DNA of 37,500 bases, taken from contig RPFO01000059.1 of assembly GCA_009746045.1 (NCBI GenBank), forward strand, positions 252,501-290,000, written 5' to 3'. This DNA comes from Mesostigma viride. Lineage: Eukaryota; Streptophyta; Mesostigmatophyceae; Mesostigmatales; Mesostigmataceae. Below are positions 1 through 10,111 of the stretch, one piece after another (the stretch's first letter is position 1; every line of letters begins with the position of its first letter). The position numbers and the translations under genes are program-made. The notes under the pieces are model-generated. The model searched no databases and had not been told where the DNA came from. It worked only from the letters and a program-made list of their open reading frames with translations.

Positions 1-72
1 GGCGGGAAGTCGAGTTGGTCGGCGAGCTGACAGGTTGTTCACCGACTTGCAGGCACCAAATTACGAGATGGT

Positions 73-578
73 CAATTGCCAACCGAGATGTCAAGTTGTC
101 AAACGAGATGTCAAGTTGACAACCGAAGTGCCTCCTGAACTGTCAACTAGGCAATTGCGCAAAACCGGCCTACCTTCTGAACTGTCAACTTGTAGTACTG
201 TCGATTGCGGCTTTAGACTTTTAGTTGACAGTTCAGAAGGTAGGCAATTGCGCAAAACCGGCCTACCTTCTGAACTGTCAACTAACAGTCTAAATCGATT
301 GCGGCTTTAGACTTTTAGTTGACAGTTCAGAAGGTAGGCAATTGCGCAAAACCGACCTACCTTCTGAACTGTCAACTTGTAGTACTGTCGATTGCGGCTT
401 TAGACTTTTAGTTGACAGTTCAGAAGGTAGGCAATTGCGCAAAACCGACCTACCTTCTGAACTGTCAACTTGTAGTACTGTCGATTGCGGCTTTAGACTT
501 TTAGTTGACAGTTCAGGAGGCACTTCGGTTGTCAACTTGACATCTCGTTTGACAACTTGACATCTCGGTTGGCAATTG
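73..578. repeat. Foldback element with internal palindromic tandem repeats
   Basis: The ends are inverted repeats of about 70 bp (roughly 73-148 and 503-578), starting CAATTGCC and ending GGCAATTG. Between them lie head-to-tail units of about 93 bp; the landmark GCAATTGCGC recurs at 151, 244, 338 and 431. Each unit is itself an inverted repeat: AGTTGACAGTTCAGAAGG on one side and its complement CCTTCTGAACTGTCAACT on the other. The whole 506 bp can therefore fold on itself. There is no coding capacity; open frames here only reflect the repeat. It lies about 90 bp upstream of the start of the next gene. It is best described as a foldback or MITE-like element; its superfamily is unknown. Confidence 0.85.
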
Positions 579-665
579 AAACAGGTTTGCTCAACGGAGG
601 CTGTGAGCGCGGGAGTTCACCCGTAAAACCTTGTGCCCGCAAGTAGCAAAGCGCATCAACCGGGG

Positions 666-1286
666 ATGGCTACTGCCGACGATGCAAATTTGGACGATGC
701 TACTAGCTGTGAGGCTGGCATGGCAGAGTGCCATGCAGCCGCAGCAAATGGCAATGACCCAAAGTTTCTCAAGGGTGCAACGTGTGAATGCTCCGGAAAG
801 TGTGGGAGAAAGGCGCATGCTGCATGCACGTTTTTGCTGTCACCAAACCCTACCGGTACTAACAGCAGTGGACAGACGGTTTGGAAATGTGTGCAGTGCA
901 CGGTGCCCGATGCTCAGTTACCAGGAGATGCCCCAGACGATGCCATGGCTGCCTTTGCTAACAGGTTTAGGCTGCGTCCCAACGACCCCACCTCACGGCA
1001 GCTAGAGGTGGATTTCGGAGCAGGGTCCTCACCAGGAATCACGCATCCGGTAACGGCTGCGACATCTGGGGTCACACAGGAAACGCCGCAGAGCCACTTG
1101 CCGGAAATCTCAGGGCTGGCAAACGGCGATGTGCAGCCGTCCGGTGAAGTGCTGCAAACGACGCTGAGCAACGCGACGGCGGAAGGAGTTCCTATCACTG
1201 TAGGAGTTCCTGTTGAAACTCCTTCGGTTTCTCAGAGTGAGGGCACCTCGCCAGTCGAGTTTGCTCCTGGCGGCTCGTTATACCAG
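666..1286 (+). CDS. Exon 1 of an unidentified nuclear-type protein with a PHD-like zinc-binding segment
   Basis: This is 207 codons from the ATG at 666 to a splice donor CAG|GTGTGT at 1286/1287. An upstream GTG at 633 is in frame, but 666 is the first ATG and has G at -1 and at +4. Residues 40-78 have Cys/His spacing C-x-C-x3-C-x4-H-x2-C-x20-C-x2-C, with a Trp two residues before the last Cys pair. This resembles the second half of a PHD finger, and a role in chromatin reading is only an inference from that. The remainder is Ser/Thr/Pro/Gly-rich and probably disordered. Without splicing the frame would stop at 1343. Splicing to the acceptor at 1797/1798 keeps phase 0 and joins the long frame of exon 2. 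I do not recognise the family. Confidence 0.6.
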
Positions 1287-1797
1287 GTGTGTTTGAAGGA
1301 AAACTGTTTCTGTGCAGACATGTATTTGGATTTGCTTGGTTGACAATGCTATAGACTGTGTGTACAGTAGTGCTCTACACTGTGTGTATATAAAACCCTG
1401 CACGGCTTGGCACTATAAAATATAAAATTTCACTCGTGGGGGGTTGCAAAGCGGTAGGGCTGCGGGCTATATTCCCTCGCGGGGGCGTGCAAACTCAGGC
1501 ATAGCGTATAGGGCGCGTGAAAACGGCGAAGGCTCCGCTACGCCCGCCCAAAGGCGGCGGGCTCCGCTTTGCCTTTGCCGTTTTCACGCGCCCTATACGC
1601 TATGCCTGAGTTTGCACGCCCCCGCGAGGGAATCTGTTTCTCTTGGTAGGAAGGCACTCCAATTGAACTTAGCTTCAGTCACCTAGACTATGGCTTGCTT
1701 GTTGGTTGTGATTCAACGGGAATGGTAGCTGACTAGTGCTTGCGTTTTTATGTAAATTGTGCACATTGCTTGTCTTCCCATACCGCGACTTGTGCAG
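1287..1797 (+). other. Predicted phase-0 intron (511 bp)
   Basis: The intron starts GTGTGT and ends TTGTGCAG after a pyrimidine-rich stretch. Both flanking frames are open and join at a codon boundary, and the downstream frame has no ATG until 2101. It contains a long hairpin at 1471-1632. The model rests on splice motifs and frame continuity only; cDNA would settle it. Confidence 0.55.
1471..1632. repeat. Near-perfect inverted repeat inside the predicted intron
   Basis: Arms of about 62 bp (1471-1533 and 1571-1632) are complementary with very few mismatches. They start ATTCCCTCGCGGGGGCG and end with its complement. The loop of about 38 nt is GC-rich (CGCCCGCCCAAAGGCGGCGG) and has smaller inverted repeats of its own. 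The arms are much more GC-rich than the flanks, so this looks like an inserted palindromic element. In the transcript it would form a very stable hairpin that brings the intron ends closer. Confidence 0.85.
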
Positions 1798-3561
1798 GGA
1801 ACGGTCTCCTGGACAAATGCTGCTGGACAATTTTGTCAAGTCAGTGTGGGTGACGTGGTCGCCCCACACAGCTACGTGTCAGACCAAGCGTGCTGCGTGG
1901 TTATTGTGCACCCAAATGCCGGTTTCGTGCTGGCACCTACAAACTGCAGGGTCGGGCCCGACAATCGATCATGCAGTCGGGTGCGTCAGCATTGTGACGA
2001 GAATACGCTGCGACTTTGGCATGAATTCTATTACCTGCGCTGCACCGCCACTGATGAGCCTCCATGCACACCATTCGTGAGGCGCGGGAGCAAATCAGTC
2101 ATGAAGGTTACCGGTGGGCTCCAAGTCTTGTCGGTCCAGCAGTGCCACAACGCACTGCACAATCTCACCGCAACAGCGGCTTTGGCCCATGCGGTGAGCT
2201 CCATTACCCCTGGCCAACCAACTCCAGCGATCACGGCCATGCCGGCCACAGAAACAGAGAGCCAGCGAACCAAGGTCATCGAACCGAGTGCGCCCACGGC
2301 AGAGCCTACGGCAGCGACCCGGACCAGGGCTGGAGCCGCGCCCAAGGCAGCGGCAACCACGGCAGCGGGATCCAAGGGAGCCGGGTCCAAAGCTGCACCC
2401 GCGCCCAAGGCAGCGGCAAGCACGGCAACAAGACAAAAGAGGAAGGTGGCACCTTCTGCTGACAAGGAAAACATTCCACCAACATCCAATTGCCAAGCTA
2501 AGGGCGTATCCAGGGCAGCTAAAGGCAGGGTTGCTGTGGTGTCTGTGGATGACGATGAGGATTGGATTGGTCATGGTGCGGACATGATGATTACAGACAC
2601 CGACGATGAAACCATGCTTGCACACCAGGAAGCACAGCGACTGGCGACCAGGCAAAGCGTGCAGCGCGCATCTGACAACAAGCTGCAGCAGTACACTAAG
2701 GAGCTGGGAAATGCAGCTGGAGAGCGGCGCAAGATGGAGGAAGAGCGGCGCAAGATGGAGGAAGAGCGGCGCAAGTTGGAGCAAGAGCGGCGCAAGTTGG
2801 AGGAAGAGGTGGCGCAGCTACGTAAGCGCGGGGAGGAGTCGCAGCAGCCGCAGTCGCTGTCGTGGCAGCAGCCGCAGTCGCTGCCGTCGCAGCAGCCGCA
2901 GTCGCTGCCGTCGCACCAGCCGCAGTCGCTGCCGTCGCAGCAGCCGCAGTCGCTGCCGTCACTGCCGTGGCCACTGCTGCAACGGCAGCAGCCTCTGCCG
3001 CCACCACCATCACCACAGCCATCGCAAACAAGTCAGCCGATCCTGCAGCAGCTGTTGGACATGTTGGAGTCGCAGCCGCACTTGCAGCCGGTGCCATCCC
3101 CGCCGCCACCGCCTCCGCCACAGCAGCCACAACCGCAGCTGCAGCCGCAAACGAGGTTGCAGTTTTTGCACCAGATGTGGCATCTAGTGGAGCAGCAGCC
3201 GCGGGAGCAGCAGCAGCAGTTCCTGCAGCAGATGTTGCAGCCTGTTCAGCCGCAGTTGCAGCGAAACTATGGGTTGCTGGGCATCGGCATGGGCGATACA
3301 TCAGCAGTCAGAAGCATGAGCGACCGCGGTGTTCTCAACCATTCAGGCATGGCAGCTGACCATGGTGTACAGCTAGCCATGCACCGGCTGGCAGACACGA
3401 TGGATCGCTTTGCATGCCTCCTAGTACCTAACAGCCGTACTGAGTCCCATGGCGCTCTGCCACTGTCGGCGTACCATGGCAATGCCAGCGCGGGGCGCGG
3501 GTTGCCGTACCAGCTCAACGGCAGCATCTATGGGCAACCTAGCGGGTGTCACATGCAATAG
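1798..3561 (+). CDS. Exon 2: coiled-coil, Gln/Pro-rich nuclear-type protein
   Basis: This exon has 587 codons plus a TAG stop and gives a protein of about 794 residues with exon 1. In joined numbering, about 208-320 is a compact Cys-containing region of unknown fold. About 330-440 is Ala/Thr/Pro-rich low complexity ending in a basic RQKRKV stretch that could be a nuclear localisation signal, followed by DKENIPP. An acidic patch VDDDEDW follows near 455. A charged heptad array (ERRKMEE/ERRKLEE repeats, about 515-545) should form a coiled coil. About 551-694 is built of QQPQSLP repeats and other Gln/Pro tracts from CAG/CCG codon runs. The final 100 residues are mixed. The layout suggests a nuclear regulatory or scaffold protein, but no family is recognised. 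This exon may not be preceded by exon 1 alone; further exons are possible. Confidence 0.65.
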   Translation, partial: GTVSWTNAAGQFCQVSVGDVVAPHSYVSDQACCVVIVHPNAGFVLAPTNCRVGPDNRSCSRVRQHCDENTLRLWHEFYYLRCTATDEPPCTPFVRRGSKSVMKVTGGLQVLSVQQCHNALHNLTATAALAHAVSSITPGQPTPAITAMPATETESQRTKVIEPSAPTAEPTAATRTRAGAAPKAAATTAAGSKGAGSKAAPAPKAAASTATRQKRKVAPSADKENIPPTSNCQAKGVSRAAKGRVAVVSVDDDEDWIGHGADMMITDTDDETMLAHQEAQRLATRQSVQRASDNKLQQYTKELGNAAGERRKMEEERRKMEEERRKLEQERRKLEEEVAQLRKRGEESQQPQSLSWQQPQSLPSQQPQSLPSHQPQSLPSQQPQSLPSLPWPLLQRQQPLPPPPSPQPSQTSQPILQQLLDMLESQPHLQPVPSPPPPPPPQQPQPQLQPQTRLQFLHQMWHLVEQQPREQQQQFLQQMLQPVQPQLQRNYGLLGIGMGDTSAVRSMSDRGVLNHSGMAADHGVQLAMHRLADTMDRFACLLVPNSRTESHGALPLSAYHGNASAGRGLPYQLNGSIYGQPSGCHMQ

Positions 3562-3734
3562 TAGGTGCTGCCATCCTTTTGTTAGTGGCTGACCAGTGAC
3601 CAAGGTGTAGTGACCTATCGGTGGAGACAACTTTCTTGCCAATGTGGCTGGCTTTTAGTGGCTACCTTGGACATTATTAGCAGGATGACAAGGTATTGGG
3701 CTTGCGAAAAATGTGATGGCCAAGAGAGTCAGCA

Positions 3735-3739
3735 TGTAA
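3735..3739 (+). promoter_or_regulatory. Candidate TGTAA poly(A) signal
   Basis: TGTAA lies 174 nt after the stop at 3561, and another lies at 3943-3947. TGTAA is the common polyadenylation signal in chlorophyte algae. A pentamer is weak evidence by itself. Confidence 0.3.
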
Positions 3740-3984
3740 GCTGGCTGCCATTTCGTCTTGACAGTGCCCAGCTGCACTTGACATCATAAAGGTTCTTGTG
3801 CTGGGTCCCTCATGCAATATACTTGGACTGCAGCTCCTTGATCAGTAGTTGTTGTGACTTCAAACTGCATTGGCATGGTCATAACACAGGCAAGTAGGCG
3901 CAAGAAGCACACACACACATCATTGATGAAAATCACGCGCATTGTAATATGGCATGGGATGTGCCAGGGCACTTAATTGGTGCA

Positions 3985-4222
3985 TGGGGCATGGAGCATG
4001 GAGCAATCAGGCCATATGGCCGGGCATGGGGGGCTTGGTTTTGGGCACATGGGGCATGGGGCATGGGGCATGGGGCATGGGGTATGGGGGAATGGGAGCA
4101 ACGATGTTTGACAGTTGGCTTGCGGTTCGTGGCATGTGTGGCATGGAGCATCGACCATGCAGTAGAAGGGCATGGGGCATGGGGCATGATGGGGCATGAG
4201 CCATGGGGCATGGGGCATATTA
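3985..4222 (+). repeat. GGGCAT-type minisatellite
   Basis: The hexamer GGGCAT (GGCATG in another phase) recurs many times, in uninterrupted runs at about 4052-4085 and 4168-4222 and scattered between. It generates artefact frames reading repeats of MGHGAWGM. The plus strand carries frequent GGGG runs. Confidence 0.8.
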
Positions 4223-4339
4223 GAGCATCACTAGGGCACAGTTCCAGGGCATGTGGCAGGTGGTTTAGGTGGCCAAAAGCATGGGAAATGTCGCATCTTG
4301 ATAAATTTTTAATAAACGGTTCAGATTTTAACATACTAA

Positions 4340-4395
4340 AAAAAACCAGCCCCACAGAACATGTCCCATTGGGGAGCCACGGAGTAATGGCATTG
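4340..4395 (-). mobile_element. Possible LINE 3'-end fossil
   Basis: Read on the minus strand, the segment has ATTACTCCGTGGCTCCCC followed by AATGGGAC. It aligns with the 3'-terminal hairpin region of the LINEs at 32400-32440 and 29035-29070 (CTTCGTGACTCCCCAACGGG). No TTAA-type tail is visible, so this is tentative. Confidence 0.35.
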
Positions 4396-5887
4396 CCGCA
4401 GTAAATGCCAAAGTGAATGCTAAATACATCGACCCCTAGTGTAGGAATAATTAATTGGTACTCTTGTGCACATGCATGGCTGCCAAAATGAATTAACACA
4501 CGCAGATGGATACTTGTTTACAGAAGTTATACTTTGAATACGTCGTCGTGTAAACCAACGCCCTTCGCCCTAGGCTACACCGTTCACATTAAGCGCATGT
4601 ATATGAGTATGAATATGCATCGTGTGCTGTTGCTTCAAGCTTGTTCCTATACACAATCACACCGTAACAGAAACTGGCGTTCATCCAATACAGAAAACGC
4701 CCGCCACAAATTCCAAGCAGGATCTGAGCGTAGACTTGGCCGTGATGCTGACCATATCAAGCAACTATCAATTACTGGCAAGCAATGGCGACCGTAATGA
4801 CAATCACCAGCACGCAGCACCTGCTAGAAGAAAAAATCCAGCAACTACTAGCAAAAGTCAGGTGGGTGACAGGTGCCAGGGGTATGCAGCCAAGATCAAA
4901 CAGTGGAAAACATGGGCACAGTAGGGCTTCCCATCCCACGAACAGCCAAAGTCTCCCTTTAAAATGTGTTCTTGATGCACGTTTGATGCACGGGAGCTAA
5001 TCCAAAGATGTTCCCCAAGGAAATACAGGGAGAGCCTGTGGGGAAAACAGGGGGGAAGCTGCATTGCGGGTAATGACCCACTGTATATGCTCCCGACCCG
5101 TTGCCGACGGAAAGCAAATGGTAAGAAACTACCTGGACGGTAATGATGTAATTGAAAGACGTAAGAAGCTTTCCCGAACCGACGGAAGGACGACAAAGCG
5201 CAGCGTGTAAGGCAGAGGCAGTTGCGTGTTGCTGAAAATGACGCGACCAAAACGGTTGCCGATCATGAAAAAACGGACCTCCATCCCGTTGCTGACGGAA
5301 ACACAGGGTAGAGACGCGGCCTGGCTTGGAAGCAGGACAGTCGATGGAAAAACGCTAGACGAACTTCCCAACCGAAGTACTTACAAAAAAATGCAGCGGT
5401 AGAGACTGCAGCCTGCCTGCAGTGCAGGAACGCCAACCAGAAGCGAAGGGTTCCTGCGAAATAGAAGGAGACAGGCCGGAATACAGAGGGTAACGTTGAT
5501 GACGTTACGACTCGAAGTGGGTAAATGGAAGTGGCCGACTGAAAAGTCGCTGGCATTTCTGCCCTGGATGGAAAACGTTGGGTAAGCAAATCGATCCGTT
5601 AGCAATAAAATGGGAAGAGCGCCCAGACGAAACAACCGCAGCTTACCCAAGCGAGATGAACTCTTTCTTGACAGTCGTCCATGCCAACGTCGGCCAGCCC
5701 GGGCCAGGTAGCGGCTGCCGCGGCCATGCCGCACCAGAATTTGAATTTTGTGCCCGGCAACGTTCCTACAATGCAGGAATGGCTGGGCCGACGGCCGACG
5801 CGTGGCCCGTGGCCCATGGCCCGTCGCCCGTGTTTTTACGTGCCTGCGCCTGGCCTGCCTTAACGCTGTTACGCCCGAGCGCCGCGC

Positions 5888-5932
5888 CCAGCCTTTGTCA
5901 TGCCAGCCTTTGTCATGCCAGCCTTTGTCATC
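5888..5932 (+). repeat. Three tandem copies of a 15-bp unit
   Basis: CCAGCCTTTGTCATG occurs three times in a row, the last copy ending in C instead of G. No function is apparent. Confidence 0.85.
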
Positions 5933-6244
5933 GTCTGATGAAATCAGAATCTGATGTTTAACATTACTCGTGACCTCAGGTCTCAACTGGTCCACAGTCA
6001 TTTCCGGGTAAATGGGTATTTTTTTATTAACCAATAGGAATATCGTTAGGTGAAGGGGTACCACGTATCGACCAGCTGGTTACCCAATATGTGTAGTGTG
6101 ATAGGTGATAGGTTTAGAAGGAAGCAGTATGCGACCAGGGAAGCCAGGTGACACGCGTAAGGTCACCGTGAGGAATGCAAGTAAACACCCTGTTGCGTCC
6201 TAGGAGAGCATGGAAAAGGGAGGGTCCCATGGAAATGTATCAAA

Positions 6245-8143
6245 ACTGAAGCCCCCTAATAACTACAGAAGTGCAACTGACAACCGCCACTGAATGATGA
6301 TGTTTGGGGACCATAAACATGATGTTTGGGCATGCATACCGGCCACCACTTGTTGGGGGTACTACCCCCAGCCGGCCATACACCGGCTATGAGCTAAAAA
6401 TAGAAAAAAACGCTGTCCGGGGCACATCTTGCCCAGAACAGTGGGAGAACCAGTTGCATGAAAAAAGTAATATCCATATAAAAATGTCATGGGACATGGT
6501 TTCTAGATACCTAATTGGATCAACAAAATCAGCACATCCCTTTGAGTTATTAATTTTTGGGCCAAAAATACGCTTTTTCAGGCGGGGCGTCCCCATACAC
6601 ACTCATAATGTTCACATCAATTAGGCCTAAAAAGTAATAGTCAGATTCTGTCATGACCATAGAAGGCACTGTCAAAGTTTGGTGGCATTCTGAGCTCAGC
6701 TGCAGCAGTTATTAATTTTGGCAGTTGGCCACCTGTGCAGACGCTAAAGAAGGCATTAGTGAGTATTAAGGCACACTAACACTTCCTATGCCATCCAAAA
6801 GGCTCCTGACCATGCCCAATTCGACCACAATGTACAAGGAGGTGGCTGGGCACGTCATGTGCCCTTGCCTTACCTCGACACGGGCAACCTGTTGCGTGTG
6901 TGCACAACAATGAGGCAGGTAGCTCTACATGCCTAGTGAGCCGACACTTCTAAAGCATATTCCAGGTTTATGGTGTGGGCATCATCCCAAAACCAAGCTC
7001 AAACACACCCTAGAAAGCCATATCCACTAATTGCCCGACAAGGGTAACAACAGACAGTCCACAGAGAAAGCAGAATTATCATACATGCTGATTGCCAAGG
7101 CTTCTCACCATGGTTACCTTGCCTTGCTAGCATATGAATTAGGGCTCTCCCATTTTAGTGGGAGAAAGGCCAACAAGACAACGATAACCCCTACCTACGT
7201 GCAGTTCCACCCATGCAGTATGCCCCTCAGAAAAACCACTGCCACCTTTCTTTCCAGCGCAATTGTTTGCCAAGAAACAAACTCAAGCTTGTGAGCCTCT
7301 AACCACAATGAAGCCTCTGCTAAGAAAGGCCGCGTCAATATTCACACAAAAGAGAGTGCTGTTAGCAATCTCCTTCCAAGAAACCACTCAGCAAATCCCT
7401 GACAACTTGACGATATGCCACGGTCACGCTTTGACACGTCCCAGCCATGCAACGTACATTAAAACCACTGAAAGGTGCCAGGAATCTGGCGATGCGCAGC
7501 ACGGAATGGCATTATACCTGGCGCTAACTGCACGGAAAAAAGCCGAAAACTTGCGTTGATAACCCATAAAGGAAGCGAAACATTCATAGGGTCACGTTGA
7601 TCACACGATCGTACCATTACCGGAATTGTCCTTCGCCCAGCGGCGCAAGAAAGAACAACCTTCCATGGAATAATAAGACGCGCATCCCGCGAGCCTGGAG
7701 AGTGTCTCACCGATCATGATGGAAATCTTGCCGAAACCCAGCAAATTTGTTAAAGCTTTACCAATAACAATTTAAACGTATCCTTGACGCTAGGTAAAGC
7801 CCATAAAACCTGACAATCACCGCCGCCAGCGTGCATTCTAATTCATTCCTTTTGACGAAAACATCAGATTATTAGACCCCCGTGGCGATGGTCATCAATA
7901 AAATCATCGACACTGCAAAAAACGCGAACTCCGCTAGGAAGTGGTATCATTTACTCATCGTCTTTAAGATTCGCTCAGTTTCTCTGCATTCCGCGAGCTA
8001 TCTTTTTCTACTCAGACTGCCTGAAAGCACGTCGCCATGGCCAGCTCCGGTAGGGGTGCGCGCACGGTGCACCACTTTTTCACGGTACGGACGGGTACCG
8101 CGAATTTTTCGGCGCCAAAAATATTCGCGCCTGGACCGTCCCC
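6245..8143 (+). mobile_element. B-family TTAA element, copy B3 (left end decayed)
   Basis: The right end reads CCGTCCCC followed by TTAA at 8144-8147, matching the right terminus of B1. The last 280 bp follow B1's right end, including GTCGCCATGGCC, the GTGCACCAC region and GGCGCCAAAA. On the left, 6300-6450 matches B1's left subterminal part (ACCATAAA, GGGGGTACTACCCCC, GAGCTAAAAATAGAAAAA). The outermost left 50 bp are not recognisable; 6245 is estimated from B1's length. No transposase is visible, so the copy is non-autonomous. Confidence 0.6.
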
Positions 8144-8147
8144 TTAA

Positions 8148-8545
8148 GGGGTTGGGCTTGTCATTGTTGGGCCCGGGGTCCCACAGCTTGTACATATTGT
8201 TCTTGCGCCAATAGCCAAGCACGACGCATCAGTTGTTGAGTTCCAGAGGAAGATAAACCGCCTCACCACGGTTGCTTTGGTCGGTGTACTCATCGTGCCG
8301 CACTTTGAAAACCGTCTCGTTCCGGATAATCCAGATCGCATATAGCATAGTAGTGCGAGGCCATACCCAGGCCACTTGACTGTCGGACATCTCTTCCCGG
8401 CCTGGGGTCGGTCCCCACAACTGATACCAAATATGATACAGCGCACTGATAGTAGCACTAATGTGGAATGAATGTGGTAGCGCGGTCCACAATCATTCAC
8501 GCATATTGATGGGTTGGCAACATGGCATAAGTTGTTTTCACGCAT
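8148..8545 (-). pseudogene. Decayed LINE-like coding fragment
   Basis: On the minus strand, 8492-8229 reads about 87 open codons including AWVWPRTTMLYAIWIIRNE. This resembles the W...LWAIW..RN segment that follows the zinc-knuckle part of many LINE proteins. It lies just downstream of the RLE remnant on the same strand and may be part of it or of another LINE. Evidence is one short motif. Confidence 0.3.
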
Positions 8546-8665
8546 AGGATTTCGGCATTCTTTGAAAGAAGTTCATATTAGTATATCTTAGCATCTTAGG
8601 CTCAAAATAGTACGGCAATTGAGTAGATCCATTCACGCCAATTAAGTTTTTTTCATGCCTTCAAG

Positions 8666-9370
8666 TTAGTTGGGTTGACCCCTCGAAAACCTCCCACCCT
8701 GACCCTCGAGGTCGAGCCGGTCTTCCCGCCGTTGGCAGCACTCGTGAAAAAACTCCGCCGTCTTTGGGCACATGGCCCCGAACTCCTCAAGGACAAAGGG
8801 GATACCCATAACCCGGTGGGGCCCCACATTGCCGCAAGTACTACTATGAAGCAAACTTGTCGCGCTCATCGGCCACAGCGGCAGCAACGCCGGCATCGAC
8901 TGAACAGCGACCTCCCGGAAGATGTGGCGACCGGACAGCGGCCGAGCCACGGAGCGGACATCAATGAGCATGTGGCAACCCTGTGGCACATCGTAGGGGT
9001 CCAGCACGGTAAGGTCGGGCCATTGGTTGGGGGAATAGATGGGGCGGCCCCATCCACGTCCCCACACTTGATGGTGGAGTACGTGCGGAAAGATCGACCG
9101 AACAACCTGACTCAAGGTGCCCTTGGAAGGCCGGCGGCACACACCACCAGGAGGAGAGTTTTATGGAGATAATAGAGGAACAAGTTCTGGTTGTGCTGGC
9201 CACCCATGCACACGACGGATGTAATGTGTCCCAGTAGTTCTATATACTTATCGAGAGCAAGCCTGCAGCTGCCGCAGACCGCCCCAGTCGCCGTGATGAG
9301 AGGTTGCGGGGCAAACAGCTGCATGGTGGCAGATGGCGACGATGGCGTATAAAGGGCCGGGACCATATAC
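8666..9370 (-). pseudogene. LINE C-terminus with RLE endonuclease motifs, frameshifted
   Basis: Read on the minus strand, three landmarks of an RLE domain occur in the canonical order. First comes a zinc-knuckle segment with CGSC, later His and Cys, and GGQHN in place of RHN (about 9330-9190). Then comes PDLTVLDPYD ending in LIDV, a PD followed 17 residues later by D (about 9035-8970). Last comes the downstream GIPFVLEEFGAM block (about 8810-8770). One frameshift near 9115-9142 separates the first block from the other two. The domain cuts target DNA in R2-like and Dualen-type LINEs. The usual Arg of RHN is Gln here and the reading frame is broken, so the copy is dead. No reverse transcriptase is visible directly upstream. 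Confidence 0.55.
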
Positions 9371-10045
9371 CGTGAGCAGAGGGTTCATGTGGGGAGGGCG
9401 CGCAAGAAGGCGGACCCCAAGCAAGCTCCCCTCAACAAGGGAAACGGAGTGAAGCCAAGCCCGCCCCTGCATATCATTCAAGCTCGCGTGCAGACCCATC
9501 CAGTCGGCACAGTGTAGTATACCCGCGTATCTAGGTCTTTTGTTGTTTTTCATGAACACAGGCAAAGAAGACACCGGGACTGACGACAGCGGCAGGACAC
9601 GCCGCGGGCGTACCCCGGGGCAGGGGACGGTGAACGGCTCGCCGCCAGGGCGGGGCGGACGAGGTCGCAAACCTGCTAGCTTCCCGAGGTATAAGAATCC
9701 TGCATGCACAGCTTGCACGAAGGGGAAGGGGGATGGGGTGAACAAGTCGGGGATACATATATGGCGCACACGGCGCTGGGGACCAAACGGCGGGTCTGAC
9801 GTACCGCCCAAGACTGAGCATGCAACGGAGCCAAGGAAGGTGCCCGTGGCAAGGCGAAAACAAGTAATATATTGTATATTAAAATTTATAATTACTACTT
9901 AGATGATAGTGAAGGCACCCAATTAATACACATAAACAAAGCCATGCAACTGCTAAGTGACAAGAGATACGGGCACGACAAAATAACTACAGCCAGCATG
10001 ATGGGACACTCGACACACCGCGCCGAATGAAGTAAAACAGCCTAA
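9371..10045. other. Stretch without a supportable gene
   Basis: Open frames exist on both strands (for example minus 9811-9371), but none contains a motif I recognise. It probably belongs to the decayed LINE on the minus strand. Confidence 0.35.
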
Positions 10046-10111
10046 TTGATAACTGACGGTGCTGCGCAGCAAAGTCAGCTAGCCCGCGTGCGGCGTCCGG
10101 AGCAAGATATG

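Larger units (their letters stand above)
3562..6244. other. Intergenic stretch without a supportable gene
   Basis: Open frames here are short, overlap on both strands and are dominated by simple repeats. The recognisable content is a CA-rich run near 3908, the GGGCAT minisatellite, a possible LINE 3'-end fossil near 4340-4395 and a 3 x 15-bp tandem repeat at 5888-5932. No RNA gene was seen. Confidence 0.5.

Noticed and set aside
73-578. Regular repeats resembling a CRISPR array
   Set aside because: Units are contiguous, palindromic and have no unique spacers; the context is eukaryotic.
1471-1632. Organelle-derived palindrome
   Set aside because: GC-rich palindromes occur in some algal organelle genomes, but nothing else nearby is organellar and no source can be shown.
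2696-3301. Long Ala-rich minus-strand frame opposite exon 2
   Set aside because: It is the antisense of CAG/CCG repeat codons in the Gln/Pro-rich exon, with no independent support.
3949-4404. Open frames of 151 and 188 codons on both strands
   Set aside because: Both consist largely of the GGGCAT minisatellite and read as repeats.
5381-6064. 227-codon minus-strand frame
   Set aside because: It has no domain, an odd composition and includes the 15-bp tandem repeat as DKGWHDKGWHDKGW; probably chance.
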